From Marinobacter salsuginis (GTDB taxonomy: Bacteria; Pseudomonadota; Gammaproteobacteria; Pseudomonadales; Oleiphilaceae), in contig NZ_BGZH01000005.1 in NCBI RefSeq assembly GCF_009617755.1, positions 1 through 64,000 of the forward strand: a stretch of DNA of 64,000 nucleotides, written 5' to 3'. Under the pieces are notes generated by a model. That model saw only the letters and a list, made by a program, of their open reading frames with translations, had not been told where the DNA came from and did not search any database. Of the stretch, positions 15,714 to 25,633 are shown one piece after another (within the stretch, counting starts at the first letter, position 1; each line of letters starts with the position of its first letter). Both the position numbers and the translations under genes were made by a program.

Positions 15714-17072
15714 ATGGACTTGTCATGTTTTAAGGCCTACGACCTGCGAGGCCGGGTGCCGGATCAACTGAATCCGATCCTGGCTGAGAAAATTGGCCGC
15801 GCCTACGTGGAAATAACCGGCGCGAAGAAAGTGATCGTCGGCTACGACATTCGTCTCTCAAGCCCGGACATTGCTGAAGCGCTCAGCTCCGGCTTGATGG
15901 CCGCAGGGGCGGATGTGTTCGATATCGGTCTGTGCGGCACCGAACAGGTGTATTTCGCGACCAGTCACTACAAGATGGATGGCGGTATCATGGTCACCGC
16001 CAGTCACAACCCGAAAGATCACAACGGTATGAAGATGGTCGGCCCCGAATCCCGGCCCATCAGTTCCGATAATGGGCTGAATGAGATCCGAGATCGGGTG
16101 CTGGAACCTTTTGCTGATGCTGCAGAGCAGGGGCGGTACGAGCCCCTGGAAGTGATGAGCGCCTACGTCGATCACCTTCTGGGGTACATCGATGCCGGTT
16201 CTCTCAGCCCGCTGACGATTGTTTGCAACGCCGGTAATGGCGGTGCCGGCCTGGTTATCGACGAACTCGAACAGCACCTGCCTTTTGAATTCGTCAAAGT
16301 GCACCATCAGCCAGACGGCCATTTCCCGAACGGCGTACCTAACCCGATCCTCCCGGAAAACAGGGCGGCCACGGCCGACGCCGTTATCGCAGAAGGTGCC
16401 GCCATGGGCATCGCCTGGGACGGCGACTACGACCGCTGCTTCTTCTTCGACGAAAACGGCCGCTTTATCGAGGGCTACTACATCGTCGGACTGCTGGCCG
16501 ACCAGTTCCTGCACAAAACCGGCGGCGGCAAAGTCATACACGACCCCCGTCTGACCTGGAACACCCTGGATCTGGTGAAAGCCGCCGGCGGCGAAGCCAT
16601 CGAAAGCAAGACGGGCCACGCCTTCATCAAGCAGAGAATGCGTGACGAGGACGCGGTCTACGGCGGCGAAATGAGCGCCCACCACTACTTCCGCGACTTC
16701 GCTTACTGCGACAGCGGCATGATCCCCTGGTTGCTGGTTGCCGAACGCCTCTGCCAGTCCGGCCAGACATTGTCGTCGCTGATTGATGCCCGAATCGAAG
16801 CCTACCCGGCCAGCGGCGAAATCAACCGCACCATCGCCGATCCCCCCAAGGTTATCGCTGCGATTGAAGCCAAATACAGCGTCGGCGCCAATAGCGTCAG
16901 CCACGTGGACGGCGTCAGCATCGAATTCGACGACTGGCGTTTTAACCTCCGGATGTCCAACACCGAGCCGGTTGTCCGTCTGAATGTGGAATCGCGGGCG
17001 AATATCCCCTTGATGGAAGAGAAAACCGAAGAATTGCTGGCCGAGATGGATCGGCTGAACAAAGAAGGCTAA
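15714..17072 (+). CDS. Phosphomannomutase (phosphohexomutase, CpsG/ManB type)
   Basis: This 452-residue alpha-D-phosphohexomutase interconverts mannose-6-P and mannose-1-P (some members also use glucose phosphates), feeding GDP-mannose and surface polysaccharide synthesis. The phosphoserine loop is [15 protein letters not shown] (Ser97), the Mg loop is DGDYDR (about 237-242), the sugar loop is [10 protein letters not shown], and the phosphate-binding C-terminal loop is [15 protein letters not shown]. Overall it looks nearest E. coli CpsG. It starts 10 bp after bfr with a modest Shine-Dalgarno. No glycosyltransferases are nearby. Confidence 0.9.
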   Translation: MDLSCFKAYDLRGRVPDQLNPILAEKIGRAYVEITGAKKVIVGYDIRLSSPDIAEALSSGLMAAGADVFDIGLCGTEQVYFATSHYKMDGGIMVTASHNPKDHNGMKMVGPESRPISSDNGLNEIRDRVLEPFADAAEQGRYEPLEVMSAYVDHLLGYIDAGSLSPLTIVCNAGNGGAGLVIDELEQHLPFEFVKVHHQPDGHFPNGVPNPILPENRAATADAVIAEGAAMGIAWDGDYDRCFFFDENGRFIEGYYIVGLLADQFLHKTGGGKVIHDPRLTWNTLDLVKAAGGEAIESKTGHAFIKQRMRDEDAVYGGEMSAHHYFRDFAYCDSGMIPWLLVAERLCQSGQTLSSLIDARIEAYPASGEINRTIADPPKVIAAIEAKYSVGANSVSHVDGVSIEFDDWRFNLRMSNTEPVVRLNVESRANIPLMEEKTEELLAEMDRLNKEG

Positions 17073-17078
17073 CTCAGC

Positions 17079-17122
17079 GGCTGGCTCTGTCCCTCACTAC
17101 ACCGAAACGGTCAGAGCCAGTC
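17079..17122. terminator. Hairpin between convergent phosphomannomutase and pldA genes
   Basis: GGCTGGCTCTG (17079-17089) and CAGAGCCAGTC (17112-17122) pair at 10 of 11 positions across a 22-nt loop. The second arm covers the pldA stop. There is no U-run on either strand, so termination is only a guess from the convergent setting. Confidence 0.3.
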
Positions 17123-18235
17123 GTTCAGCATAATCCCGATACCAAACCGCTGAATTCGATGGTTATAGTCAATCAGGCTCTCACCATACCCGTTGTAGTA
17201 CTGGAAAAACCCTTTAATCGTATCCCCCATCGGAAAGCTGTACCCGAACTCCACCGACGTCTTGTTATTCTCCGATCTCAGGTTATTCATCAGCCGTAAC
17301 GAAAACGTGCGATCTTCGGTCAGCTTGTATACCGCGTAGTAATTCGCATGCCCCAGATAACGTTCGATATCGGCATTGTCGTCTTCACTGTTCTCCGGAA
17401 TCCGGTACCAGGGCTGAACCATAAACAGCCATCGATCATAGCTGTAGGCGGCAGACCCCATAATGCGGTTCCAGCTCCGGGAGCGCGGCTCTGACTGGCC
17501 GTTTGACTGGTGGTTGAATCCCAGGGTCACGCCATTGAGCCGGCCCGGTCCGATATCCCAGTCAGTCTGGTATCGGGCGAATATCTCTGGCTCGTAATTG
17601 GTCTCCCGGAATGGCGCCGAATCATCCTGGTTATATACCTGCCAGAACGAGGTCTGGGTATAGCCGAACCAGAGCGTTGTACGGTCATCCAGAATGCCCG
17701 TCAGCAGCGGCACCTTGAAGCTGATCTGGTACTTGGCTTCTTCCCGTTCCAGATCATAGTCATAGCCGATGGACCCCAGCCTGGGGCTGGAAGGGGATTC
17801 GTTCGGATCTTTCACCCAGCTTACGGGCAGGATATAGGTGGGACGGTGGCCCACAAAACTGCCAGAGAACGAAAATACGGCCTTTTCAGCCGCCACATAT
17901 CGGTCCACCAGTGCCGCCATGACGCCCGCATCGGAATCGCCCTCCAGCCCATTGCCGGCTACGGCATCGAGATCTTCGCCATTCGGCGCCAGTTGCTCCG
18001 CACTTTTCTCGGCCTGTTCTTTGGCGCTTTCGGGGGCCTGGGCCTGACGCTCCCTAGGCTTGTAGAGGCTGTCAAAGCAGGCCAGGCGCTTGATCCCGTC
18101 GTCGATCAGCGCGCATTGCTCCGGTGAGTCAATCGAGGGACTCTCTTCAGTCTGCGCCTGAACGATAATGGGCGCTGACAGCAATGCGAGAGCAATGAAA
18201 GCCGACGATCGCGTCAACAGGTAGGCGGGTGTCAT
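17111..18235 (-). CDS. pldA: Outer-membrane phospholipase A (OMPLA)
   Basis: This 374-residue protein is a Ca-dependent phospholipase A1/A2 of the outer membrane, 12-strand beta barrel, active as a dimer when the membrane is disturbed. The catalytic motif is FNHQSNGQ with His242 and Ser244; Asn256 in RSWNR completes the triad. A Sec signal (about 1-28, ending VQAQ) follows the chosen start, which sits behind AGGAGA. The protein is about 85 residues longer than E. coli PldA because of an acidic region (30-115) with Cys41 and Cys53 in CALIDDGIKRLACFDSLY, a motif seen in other Gram-negative exported proteins. It is 11 bp downstream of a small membrane-protein gene, probably one operon. Confidence 0.92.
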   Translation of the reverse strand: MTPAYLLTRSSAFIALALLSAPIIVQAQTEESPSIDSPEQCALIDDGIKRLACFDSLYKPRERQAQAPESAKEQAEKSAEQLAPNGEDLDAVAGNGLEGDSDAGVMAALVDRYVAAEKAVFSFSGSFVGHRPTYILPVSWVKDPNESPSSPRLGSIGYDYDLEREEAKYQISFKVPLLTGILDDRTTLWFGYTQTSFWQVYNQDDSAPFRETNYEPEIFARYQTDWDIGPGRLNGVTLGFNHQSNGQSEPRSRSWNRIMGSAAYSYDRWLFMVQPWYRIPENSEDDNADIERYLGHANYYAVYKLTEDRTFSLRLMNNLRSENNKTSVEFGYSFPMGDTIKGFFQYYNGYGESLIDYNHRIQRFGIGIMLNDWL

Positions 18236-18246
18236 GGGGCGGTCTC

Positions 18247-18585
18247 CTAGCTGGCAGTCAGGCTGAACCAGGTGTTGGCAATGCCGTAGATCCAGACGCC
18301 GATCAGCGTGACGGCCAGAAGCGAGAAAACAAGCTTGTGCCTGAACCGGTTGCCACTGTCTGCCGAGGCAACCCAACGAAGGTACATCAGACCGATAAAG
18401 CTTATGAAAACCCCCAGGCTGGCGAAGGCCGGGATGAGCAGCCAGGCGGCGCTGATTGTCTGGCCGCTACTGGTCTGGCTGGAAAACCACCCCATGGATC
18501 CAAGTAAAACCGCCAGCGCCGTGAATTCGGCGATCAGCAGTGGTTTGCGCAAGGGGTGGGGCGAAGTCGGTTCCGTATTGGTCAT
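18247..18585 (-). CDS. Small membrane protein of unknown function, upstream of pldA
   Basis: This 112-residue protein has three hydrophobic helices (about 17-34, 42-66 with SAAWLLIPAFASLGVFISFIG, and 84-107 with FSLLAVTLIGVWIYGIANTWF) separated by a basic loop (RWVASADSGNRFRHK). I do not recognise the family. The start at 18585 follows CCAGGACC at good spacing; a longer reading upstream has no Shine-Dalgarno and no hydrophobic start. Its stop is 11 bp before pldA, so it is probably co-transcribed with the phospholipase, but a shared function is only suggested. Confidence 0.7.
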   Translation of the reverse strand: MTNTEPTSPHPLRKPLLIAEFTALAVLLGSMGWFSSQTSSGQTISAAWLLIPAFASLGVFISFIGLMYLRWVASADSGNRFRHKLVFSLLAVTLIGVWIYGIANTWFSLTAS

Positions 18586-18734
18586 GAAAACAGGTCCTGG
18601 ATGGTAGAACGTCGGCGAACACCATGGTAACCGGATTGCTCGCGAAACACCCCCAGACTTACGAAATCGCAATTAAAATGGTTGAAATCAATTTATGATT
18701 TTGCTGTTTGGTTTTTTTGCCAGGTTTCAGTCGC

Positions 18735-18740
18735 TATAAT
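18735..18740 (+). promoter_or_regulatory. Probable -10 element of the cytochrome c5 gene
   Basis: A perfect TATAAT lies 41 nt before the start codon. The T-rich stretch at 18712-18718 is at -35 distance but is not a good TTGACA match, so an activator may be needed. Confidence 0.45.
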
Positions 18741-18781
18741 GCGGCGACCGAAGATTATAACGCTCAAATGCGAGGTGCATT

Positions 18782-19201
18782 GTGAAGATGAAGAGAGTCC
18801 TGGCTGCTGTATTGGTCGTTGCAGGCCTGACAGCTAGCGCCGTAATGGCAAGCGTCGAAGATGAAATCCGCGCACGTATCAGCCCGGTCGGTGAAGTATG
18901 TCTGCAGGGTGAAGAATGTGGCGAGGCTGCGGCGGCCACCGAAACTGCCAGCTCTGGCCCTCGCTCCGGCAGCGAAGTGTATGATGCTGTGTGCATGGCC
19001 TGTCACACTACCGGCGCCGCTGGTGCACCTGTGATCGGTGATGCCGATGCCTGGGCTCCCCGTATCGACAAGGGTCTGGAAACCCTGGTGAGTCACGCGA
19101 TCAACGGTTTTAATGCCATGCCGGCGAAAGGCGGCTGTGCCAGCTGCCCAGACGAAGAAATTCAGGCAGCCGTTGAACACCTTGTCGAGCAAAGCCAGTA
19201 A
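18782..19201 (+). CDS. Cytochrome c5 (class I, periplasmic monohaem)
   Basis: This 139-residue exported c-type cytochrome has a signal peptide ending near VMA (residue 23), haem attachment CMACH (Cys71, Cys74, His75) and Met113 in FNAMPAKGGCASC as the sixth ligand. The C-terminal Cys119/Cys122 pair is the disulfide hallmark of the cytochrome c5 group. An unusual additional Cys40/Cys46 pair lies in a linker (EVCLQGEECGEAA) before the haem domain. It likely carries electrons between periplasmic oxidoreductases and an oxidase. Monocistronic, ended by a strong terminator. Confidence 0.92.
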   Translation: MKMKRVLAAVLVVAGLTASAVMASVEDEIRARISPVGEVCLQGEECGEAAAATETASSGPRSGSEVYDAVCMACHTTGAAGAPVIGDADAWAPRIDKGLETLVSHAINGFNAMPAKGGCASCPDEEIQAAVEHLVEQSQ

Positions 19202-19222
19202 GCACCGCGGTTTTGTTTGTTG

Positions 19223-19249
19223 AAAAAGCCCCGTAAAGGGGCTTTTTTG
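19223..19249. terminator. Strong bidirectional terminator between cytochrome c5 and rep
   Basis: AAAAAGCCCC (19223-19232), loop GTAAA, GGGGCTTTTT (19238-19247) followed by further T. The A/T flanks make it effective in both directions for the two convergent genes. Confidence 0.92.
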
Positions 19250-19279
19250 CATCTGGGTATCCGGGCATCTGGACAGAAA

Positions 19280-21298
19280 CTAGAGGCCCAGGTCACCCAA
19301 CAGGGCGCTGAGGGTCGCCTTGCCTTTTTTCTGGTTCGCCTCCGCATCCAGGTCACCCATACCTTCCCACTTCAGGTCCTCCTCGGGCAGTTCATCCAGG
19401 AATCGGCTCGGGATGGTTTCCAGCTTTTCGCCGTACTGTTTCCGGGTGGCGGCATAGGTCAGCGTCAATGTCTCCCGGGCGCGGGTAATGCCCACGTACA
19501 TCAGTCGCCGCTCCTCCTCGATGTTGCCTTCCTCGATGCTGCTGCGGTGCGGCAGGATTTCTTCTTCAAGCCCCATGATGAACACGTGCGGGAACTCCAG
19601 GCCCTTGGAGGCGTGCAGGGTGAGCAGCTGGACCTTGTCGCTGTCGTCCTCTTCCTCCCGCTGCTCCATCATGTCCCTCAGGATCAGTTTGGTGATGGCA
19701 TCTTCGATACCCAGTTCGTCGGCGGTTCCCTTACCGTCATCAAGCATGCGCTGGATGGATTCCACCAGATACCAGATGTTTTCCATCCGGCGCTCGGCCT
19801 GCTTGGGTGTCCCGGAATGCTGATGCAGCCACTCTTCGTATTCGATGTCCGTGAACAACTGCTTGATGACGGGAACCGGGTTCTCGCTGTGCAGTCGCTC
19901 GCAGGTGGCATCCACCCAGTGGGCAAAGCGCCGGAGCCGATCCAGCCCCTTTTCCGTCACATGGGTTTCTGCCCCCATGTCGCCCAGAGCCTTGAACAGG
20001 CTCACGTTGCGTGAGCGGGCGTAGTGGCTGAGCTGTTCCAGGGTGCGCGGACCGATTTCCCTTCGCGGCACGTTGACCACTCGCAGGAACGCCGCATCGT
20101 CATCCGGGTTGATCAGCAGACGCAGGTAAGACATGGCATCCTTGATCTCGTTCTTCGAGAAAAACGACTGGCCGCCTGAGATCCGATAGGGAATCTGGTA
20201 AGCCTGCAATTTCATTTCCAGCAGTCGCGCCTGGTGGTTGCCGCGGTACAGCACAGCGAAGTCCCGGAAATCGAGGCCTTTCTTGAGCTTCTGGTCGAGA
20301 ATTTCCGTGGCGACCCGGTCGGTTTCCGCGTCCTCGTTGCGGCACCGGACAATTCGGATTTCTTCGCCGATGGTGTGATCACTCCACAGTGCTTTCTCGA
20401 ACACGTGGGGGTTGTTGGCGATCACCGTGTTGGCACTGCGAAGGATTCGTGCGGTGGACCGGTAATTCTGCTCCAATTTGACGATTTTGAGGCTTGGAAA
20501 GTCTTCTTTGAGCTGGGCCAGGTTTTCCGGTCGGGCACCACGCCACGCGTAGATTGACTGGTCGTCGTCGCCCACCACGGTAAACGCGGCCCGCTCGGCT
20601 ACGAGGAGTTTGACCAGTTCGTACTGGCAGACGTTCGTGTCCTGGTATTCATCCACCAACATGTAGCGGATTTTCCGGCGCCACTTGGCCAGCACGTCCG
20701 GGTGTGAGCGGAACAGCATTACCGGCAGCAGGATAAGGTCGTCGAAGTCCACTGCGTTGTAGGCTTTCAGGTATTCGTTGTATTTCTTGTAGATTATGGC
20801 GATACGCTGTTCCCGCTCATCGGCAGCCTTGCTAAGGGCCTCTGCCGGGCCGCGCATGGCATTCTTCCAGGATGAGATGGTCATCTGGATGTCGTTGAGC
20901 TCGTCGCCGGCCTCGGCACTGGCCTCCCGGAGCATCAGATCCTGTAACAGGGCCTTGGCATCTTCGGCGTCGAAGATGGAAAAGCCGGGGTGGTAGCCGA
21001 GGTGCGTGTGCTCCTCCCGGATCATGTTGAGGCCAAGATTGTGAAAAGTGGATACAATCAGACCCCGGGTCAGCTTTCGGTCAACGATCCGGCCAACCCG
21101 CTCCTTCATTTCCCGGGCGGCCTTGTTGGTGAAGGTGACTGCGGCAATTTGACGCCCCGGAATTCCGAGCTGCTCGATCAGGTAGGCGATCTTGCGGGTG
21201 ATCACACTGGTCTTGCCGCTGCCTGCGCCGGCCAGCACCAGCATGGGGCCGTCGGCATAGCGCACTGCTTCGCTTTGTCTCGGGTTGAGCTTGTTCAC
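19280..21298 (-). CDS. rep: ATP-dependent DNA helicase Rep
   Basis: This 672-residue superfamily 1A 3'-5' helicase removes proteins and restarts forks ahead of the replisome. Motif Q/Walker A is LNPRQSEAVRY ... GAGSGKTSV (about 23-30), Walker B is LVDEYQDTN, motif III is VVGDDDQSIYAWRGA, motif IV is LEQNYRS, motif V is TLHASKGLEF, and motif VI is RRLMYVGITRARETL. Length equals E. coli Rep (673). The extreme C-terminus (KKGKATLSALLGDLGL) resembles the Rep tail that contacts the replicative helicase. Single gene, convergent with cytochrome c5. Confidence 0.96.
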   Translation of the reverse strand: MNKLNPRQSEAVRYADGPMLVLAGAGSGKTSVITRKIAYLIEQLGIPGRQIAAVTFTNKAAREMKERVGRIVDRKLTRGLIVSTFHNLGLNMIREEHTHLGYHPGFSIFDAEDAKALLQDLMLREASAEAGDELNDIQMTISSWKNAMRGPAEALSKAADEREQRIAIIYKKYNEYLKAYNAVDFDDLILLPVMLFRSHPDVLAKWRRKIRYMLVDEYQDTNVCQYELVKLLVAERAAFTVVGDDDQSIYAWRGARPENLAQLKEDFPSLKIVKLEQNYRSTARILRSANTVIANNPHVFEKALWSDHTIGEEIRIVRCRNEDAETDRVATEILDQKLKKGLDFRDFAVLYRGNHQARLLEMKLQAYQIPYRISGGQSFFSKNEIKDAMSYLRLLINPDDDAAFLRVVNVPRREIGPRTLEQLSHYARSRNVSLFKALGDMGAETHVTEKGLDRLRRFAHWVDATCERLHSENPVPVIKQLFTDIEYEEWLHQHSGTPKQAERRMENIWYLVESIQRMLDDGKGTADELGIEDAITKLILRDMMEQREEEDDSDKVQLLTLHASKGLEFPHVFIMGLEEEILPHRSSIEEGNIEEERRLMYVGITRARETLTLTYAATRKQYGEKLETIPSRFLDELPEEDLKWEGMGDLDAEANQKKGKATLSALLGDLGL

Positions 21299-21441
21299 AA
21301 ATACATGGCCAGAATGGAACGAAATGGGGATAAAGGACGTGGCCTTATTCTACACCAGTCAGAGTTCCTGTACCTTGGGGATCTATAGACTATGATTAAT
21401 AGAATGGACTCGGTTGTTCACGCATAAATGGATCCTGCTTG

Positions 21442-23178
21442 ATGACATTGCCACTGGAAACCATGAGGCCCGGACAGTTGCGCCTGTTGGTTCTGACACC
21501 AGATTATTCTGATTTTCTCTGGCTGAATGCTCTTCTGGCGGGCGACGTCGAAATCAGTGCGGACGCAACATGGTGCCCGGATCTGGTGGATTGCGATGAT
21601 CTGATTCGCAACGCCAGTTTTGATGTTATCGTCTGGGATTGCGTGTTCCACAGTGGGTCTGAGGCCTCCTTCCTGCAGTACCTGGCGGTCGCCAGCAATG
21701 AAAAGCCCGTACTGGCCCTGAGTGCCGAGCCTCCCGGGGAGCGGGCGCCCGAATTGCTTGTTGCCGGCGCCGCCGATTACCTTTGCCGCCAGAATCTGGA
21801 CCACTGGAATTTCCGTCGGGCCCTGAAATGCCTCTGGTACCGCGATCAGTTATCCGAATCTGCCCACGGACAACTGGGCCGTGAGGTGGCCACCGGTTTC
21901 ATCAATCGGGATCTGTTCTTCGATCGCCTTCAGCAGGCCTTGCTGCGGGCCGAGCGGGCAGGCCATCGGCTGGCTTTGCTGCACCTCAACATTGATGACT
22001 TCCGCAGCATCAACGAATCGTTTGGCTATCAAAAAAGTGACCAGTTGATGATGAAGCTGGCAGAACGGCTTCGTCATTCGCTGCGGCGCGTGGATTCGCT
22101 GATGCGAATCGGCGGCGACGAGCTCGCAATCATTGTCGAGAAGGTTGAGGACTCCCTGGATATCACCCAGATCATCCGCAAGGTGGTGAACGCCCTTGAT
22201 GAGCCGGTTACCATAGACGGCCAGACGGTGGTGGTCAGTGCCAGCCTTGGCGTGGCAACCTACCCGGAAGCCGGCGACACCGCCGAGAACCTGTTGCGTC
22301 GGGCAAACCGTGCCATGTTCGAAGCCAAGCGCGACCCGGGCACCAGCTACCGCTTCTACGACCGCCAGTTGCACATTTCCGCCGGTTACCAGCTCCGCCT
22401 GGAAGCAGATCTTCGCAATGCTTTACGAGGCAAGGAGCTGGAGCTGTACTACCAGCCGAGGATCGACCTGGCCACAGAGGAAGTCCGGGGTGTGGAATGC
22501 CTGCTGCGCTGGAATCATCCGGAGCGGGGGCTGGTAGGGCCGGACGAATTCATTCCGGTGGCCGAGCGCAGCGGGCTGATCGTGCCTATCGGTTACTGGG
22601 TGATCGAACAGGCCTGTAAGCGTCTGCAGGAGTCGGCCGAGATGGGCTTCCCGGGTCTGGTGTTCGCCGTCAATCTGTCGTTCCGTCAGTTCCACGACCG
22701 CAAGATGACCGAGACCATTTTCCGCATCATCTTCAATGCCAACGTGGATACCAGCCTGCTGGAACTGGAGCTGACGGAGAGTGCCATGATGCACGATCCG
22801 GAGTACGCCCAGCGCTGCCTGCGGGAGTTGAATCAACTGGGTATCAGTTTTGCCCTTGACGACTTTGGAACCGGTTTTTCCTCCCTGAGCAATCTTCAGC
22901 ACTTGCCGATTTCCCTGGTGAAAATCGACAAGTCGTTTGTGCAGGAGCTGGGTAACTCGGCAGACGCTGAACACATCATCCGGGCCATCATCAGTCTGGC
23001 CCACAGTCTGCAGATCAGCGTGGTGGCCGAGGGTGTGGAAACCGAAGGCCAGTTGGAGTTCCTGCGTCAGCAGCATTGCGATGAAATCCAGGGCTATTAC
23101 TACGCCCGGCCCATGCCCTGGGCCGATCTTGTGCAATTCCTGAACAAGCGGGGCCAGGCCGCTTGCCTGCAGCAGTAA
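21442..23178 (+). CDS. Receiver-like GGDEF-EAL protein (c-di-GMP turnover)
   Basis: This 578-residue cytoplasmic protein has three parts. Residues 10-130 form a receiver-like domain (Asp in [22 protein letters not shown] near the end, where the usual Lys is absent). Residues 145-310 form a GGDEF domain with GGDEL (224-228) and an RxxD inhibitory site (Arg215, Asp218). Residues 325-570 form an EAL domain with ECL in place of EAL (Glu352) but with [19 protein letters not shown] and AEGVE all present. A phosphodiesterase seems likely; cyclase activity is possible. I start at ATG 21442 rather than the TTG one codon earlier. No kinase is adjacent. Confidence 0.88.
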   Translation: MTLPLETMRPGQLRLLVLTPDYSDFLWLNALLAGDVEISADATWCPDLVDCDDLIRNASFDVIVWDCVFHSGSEASFLQYLAVASNEKPVLALSAEPPGERAPELLVAGAADYLCRQNLDHWNFRRALKCLWYRDQLSESAHGQLGREVATGFINRDLFFDRLQQALLRAERAGHRLALLHLNIDDFRSINESFGYQKSDQLMMKLAERLRHSLRRVDSLMRIGGDELAIIVEKVEDSLDITQIIRKVVNALDEPVTIDGQTVVVSASLGVATYPEAGDTAENLLRRANRAMFEAKRDPGTSYRFYDRQLHISAGYQLRLEADLRNALRGKELELYYQPRIDLATEEVRGVECLLRWNHPERGLVGPDEFIPVAERSGLIVPIGYWVIEQACKRLQESAEMGFPGLVFAVNLSFRQFHDRKMTETIFRIIFNANVDTSLLELELTESAMMHDPEYAQRCLRELNQLGISFALDDFGTGFSSLSNLQHLPISLVKIDKSFVQELGNSADAEHIIRAIISLAHSLQISVVAEGVETEGQLEFLRQQHCDEIQGYYYARPMPWADLVQFLNKRGQAACLQQ

Positions 23179-23227
23179 GCCGCTGTACCTTTGCTGGTTT
23201 ATTGGCAAAGCATCAGACAGAGGTTGC

Positions 23228-25567
23228 ATGAACAGTATCTCCAGGCGCATCGCCGAGGAACTCGGTGTCCGCGAGCAGCAGGTTAATGCCACCGTCGAAC
23301 TGCTCGACGAGGGCGCGACCGTTCCGTTTATCGCCCGCTACCGGAAAGAGATCACAGGCTCACTGGATGACAGCCAGTTGAGGAACCTGGAAGAACGTCT
23401 GCGCTATCTGCGGGAACTGGAAGACCGTCGTGCCACCATCCTCAAGAGCATTGAGGAGCAGGGCAAGCTCACCGACGAACTCAAGGCCACCATCCAGGAG
23501 GCCGACACCAAGAACCGTCTGGAAGATCTTTACCTGCCCTACAAGCCCAAGCGCCGCACCAAGGCCCAGATCGCCCGGGAGGCGGGTCTGGAACCGCTGG
23601 CTGACGCGCTCTACGACGATCCGACTCTGGACCCTGAAACGACGGCCCAGGGCTACCTGAATAAAGAAGCCGGTGTGGAAGACACCAAGGCCGCCCTGGA
23701 TGGCGCGCGCTATATACTCATGGAGCGCTTTGCCGAGGATGCCGAGCTGTTGGGCAGCCTGCGGGACTTCATCTGGCAGGAGGGCCAGCTGAAAGTGACC
23801 GTGGTGGAAGGCAAGGAAAACGAGGGCGCCAAGTTCCGGGATTACTTCGATCATGTTGAGCCCCTGAAAAAGGTTCCGTCCCACCGCGCCCTGGCCATCC
23901 TTCGGGGCCGGAATGAGGGCGTTCTCGGCTACACCATCGTGGTCGGCGATACCGATGACGACCGTCGCGCACCCCATCCGGCCGAGCAGCGTATTGCCGC
24001 CCGCTGGAACATTCGTGACAACGGCCGCGCCGCCGATAAATGGCTTTCGGAAGTCGTTCGCTGGACCTGGCGGGTGAAGCTTTCCACCCAGATTGAAACC
24101 GATCTCATGGCGCAGGTGCGAGAGGCCGCCGAAACCGAAGCCATCAACGTCTTTGGCGCTAACCTAAAGGATCTTCTGCTGCTGGCGCCGGCTGGCCCTC
24201 GACCCACCCTGGGCCTGGACCCCGGGTTGCGTACCGGAGTGAAGGTGGCTGTTATTGATGGCACCGGCCAGGTGGCCGGCCACGGCGCCATTTTCCCCCA
24301 CGCGCCACAGAACCAGTGGGACCGTTCTATCGAGCAACTGGCGGCCTGGTGTCGGGAGTACAAGATCGAGCTGGTGGCCATTGGCAATGGCACCGCGTCC
24401 CGGGAGACTGAGAAGCTGGTCGCCGATCTCAGCAAGCGGTATCCCGAATTGAAGCTGGCACGGATTGTGGTCAGTGAGTCCGGCGCGTCGGTTTACTCGG
24501 CGTCCGAGTTCGCCTCTAAAGAACTGCCTGATCTGGATGTCACCATCCGTGGCGCGGTATCCATTGCCCGCCGGTTGCAGGATCCGCTGGCAGAGCTGGT
24601 AAAAATCGAGCCCAAATCCATCGGGGTAGGGCAGTACCAGCACGATGTCTCCCAGGTGCAGCTGTCCCGCAGTCTCGACGCCGTGGTGGAAGACTGTGTA
24701 AACGGCGTGGGCGTGGACCTGAATACCGCCTCAGCGCCATTGCTGGCGCGGGTCTCGGGCCTGAACCAGACCATCGCCCAGAACATCATCGAGTTCCGCA
24801 ATCAGAACGGCATGTTCCGTAACCGGAAACAGCTGCTGAAGGTTACCCGGCTGGGTGACCGCACGTTCGAGCAGGCGGCGGGCTTTCTGCGTATTGCCGG
24901 CGGCGAGAATCCCCTGGACCGGTCGTCGGTTCATCCCGAAGCCTATGGCGTGGTCGAGGCCATCGCGAAGAAGAATGGCCGCAAGGTGGACGATATTATC
25001 GGCGATTCTGCCTTCCTGCGTGGTCTGAATCCCCAGGATTACGTAACAGAACAGTTCGGTTTGCCGACTATCAAGGACATTATCTCGGAACTGGAGAAGC
25101 CGGGGCGGGATCCTCGGCCTGAATTCCGCTTTGCCAGCTTCGAGGAAGGGGTTGAGACCCTGAGTGATCTCAAGCCGGGCATGATGTTGGAAGGCTCGGT
25201 GACCAACGTTACCAATTTTGGCGCGTTCGTGGACATTGGCGTGCACCAGGACGGACTCGTGCATATCTCCGCGCTGTCACACACGTTTGTCAAAGATCCG
25301 CGCGAAGTGGTCAAGGCCGGGGATATCGTCAAGGTCAAGGTGATGGATGTGGATATCCCGCGCAAACGAATTGCCCTGACCATGCGCATGGATGACCAGC
25401 CCGGCGAGAAGAACGAGGGCAAGCCAATGGCCTCCAATCGCTCTGGGGCCAACCGTAAAGGCGGTAATCGGAACGCCAACAGTGGCGGTTCCGGTCAGAA
25501 ATCCCCGCAGGGCGCCATGGCTGGCGCGCTGGCCCAGGCGCTTGCCTCGGCGCGCAAGGACAGCTGA
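23228..25567 (+). CDS. tex: Tex-family RNA-binding transcription accessory protein
   Basis: This 779-residue protein is the bacterial relative of eukaryotic Spt6 and is linked to transcription and toxin-gene expression. It has an N-terminal helical Tex_N domain ([14 protein letters not shown] ... [17 protein letters not shown]), an RNase H/YqgF-like core (about 320-450; [16 protein letters not shown]), helix-hairpin-helix motifs (about 480-640; [17 protein letters not shown]) and a C-terminal S1 RNA-binding domain (about 650-722; [26 protein letters not shown]). A low-complexity Gly/Asn/Arg tail follows. Length is typical. Monocistronic as far as can be seen. Confidence 0.96.
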   Translation: MNSISRRIAEELGVREQQVNATVELLDEGATVPFIARYRKEITGSLDDSQLRNLEERLRYLRELEDRRATILKSIEEQGKLTDELKATIQEADTKNRLEDLYLPYKPKRRTKAQIAREAGLEPLADALYDDPTLDPETTAQGYLNKEAGVEDTKAALDGARYILMERFAEDAELLGSLRDFIWQEGQLKVTVVEGKENEGAKFRDYFDHVEPLKKVPSHRALAILRGRNEGVLGYTIVVGDTDDDRRAPHPAEQRIAARWNIRDNGRAADKWLSEVVRWTWRVKLSTQIETDLMAQVREAAETEAINVFGANLKDLLLLAPAGPRPTLGLDPGLRTGVKVAVIDGTGQVAGHGAIFPHAPQNQWDRSIEQLAAWCREYKIELVAIGNGTASRETEKLVADLSKRYPELKLARIVVSESGASVYSASEFASKELPDLDVTIRGAVSIARRLQDPLAELVKIEPKSIGVGQYQHDVSQVQLSRSLDAVVEDCVNGVGVDLNTASAPLLARVSGLNQTIAQNIIEFRNQNGMFRNRKQLLKVTRLGDRTFEQAAGFLRIAGGENPLDRSSVHPEAYGVVEAIAKKNGRKVDDIIGDSAFLRGLNPQDYVTEQFGLPTIKDIISELEKPGRDPRPEFRFASFEEGVETLSDLKPGMMLEGSVTNVTNFGAFVDIGVHQDGLVHISALSHTFVKDPREVVKAGDIVKVKVMDVDIPRKRIALTMRMDDQPGEKNEGKPMASNRSGANRKGGNRNANSGGSGQKSPQGAMAGALAQALASARKDS

Positions 25568-25587
25568 CGGGTTTACAATCTTTTCAT

Positions 25588-25618
25588 CGGCCGGTTGTTC
25601 AGAAGAGCAAGCCGGCCG
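25588..25618 (+). other. Inverted repeat just upstream of gshA
   Basis: CGGCCGG (25588-25594) and CCGGCCG (25612-25618) are exact complements separated by 17 nt, ending 3 nt before the AGGAG of gshA. There is no U-run, so it is not a standard terminator for tex; it could be an mRNA 3'-end barrier or affect gshA translation. Confidence 0.4.
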
Positions 25619-25633
25619 CAGCAGGAGTCGACC

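Noticed and set aside
15858..16904. 348-residue antisense frame over the phosphomannomutase gene
   Set aside because: Shadow of a gene with clear catalytic loops on the plus strand.
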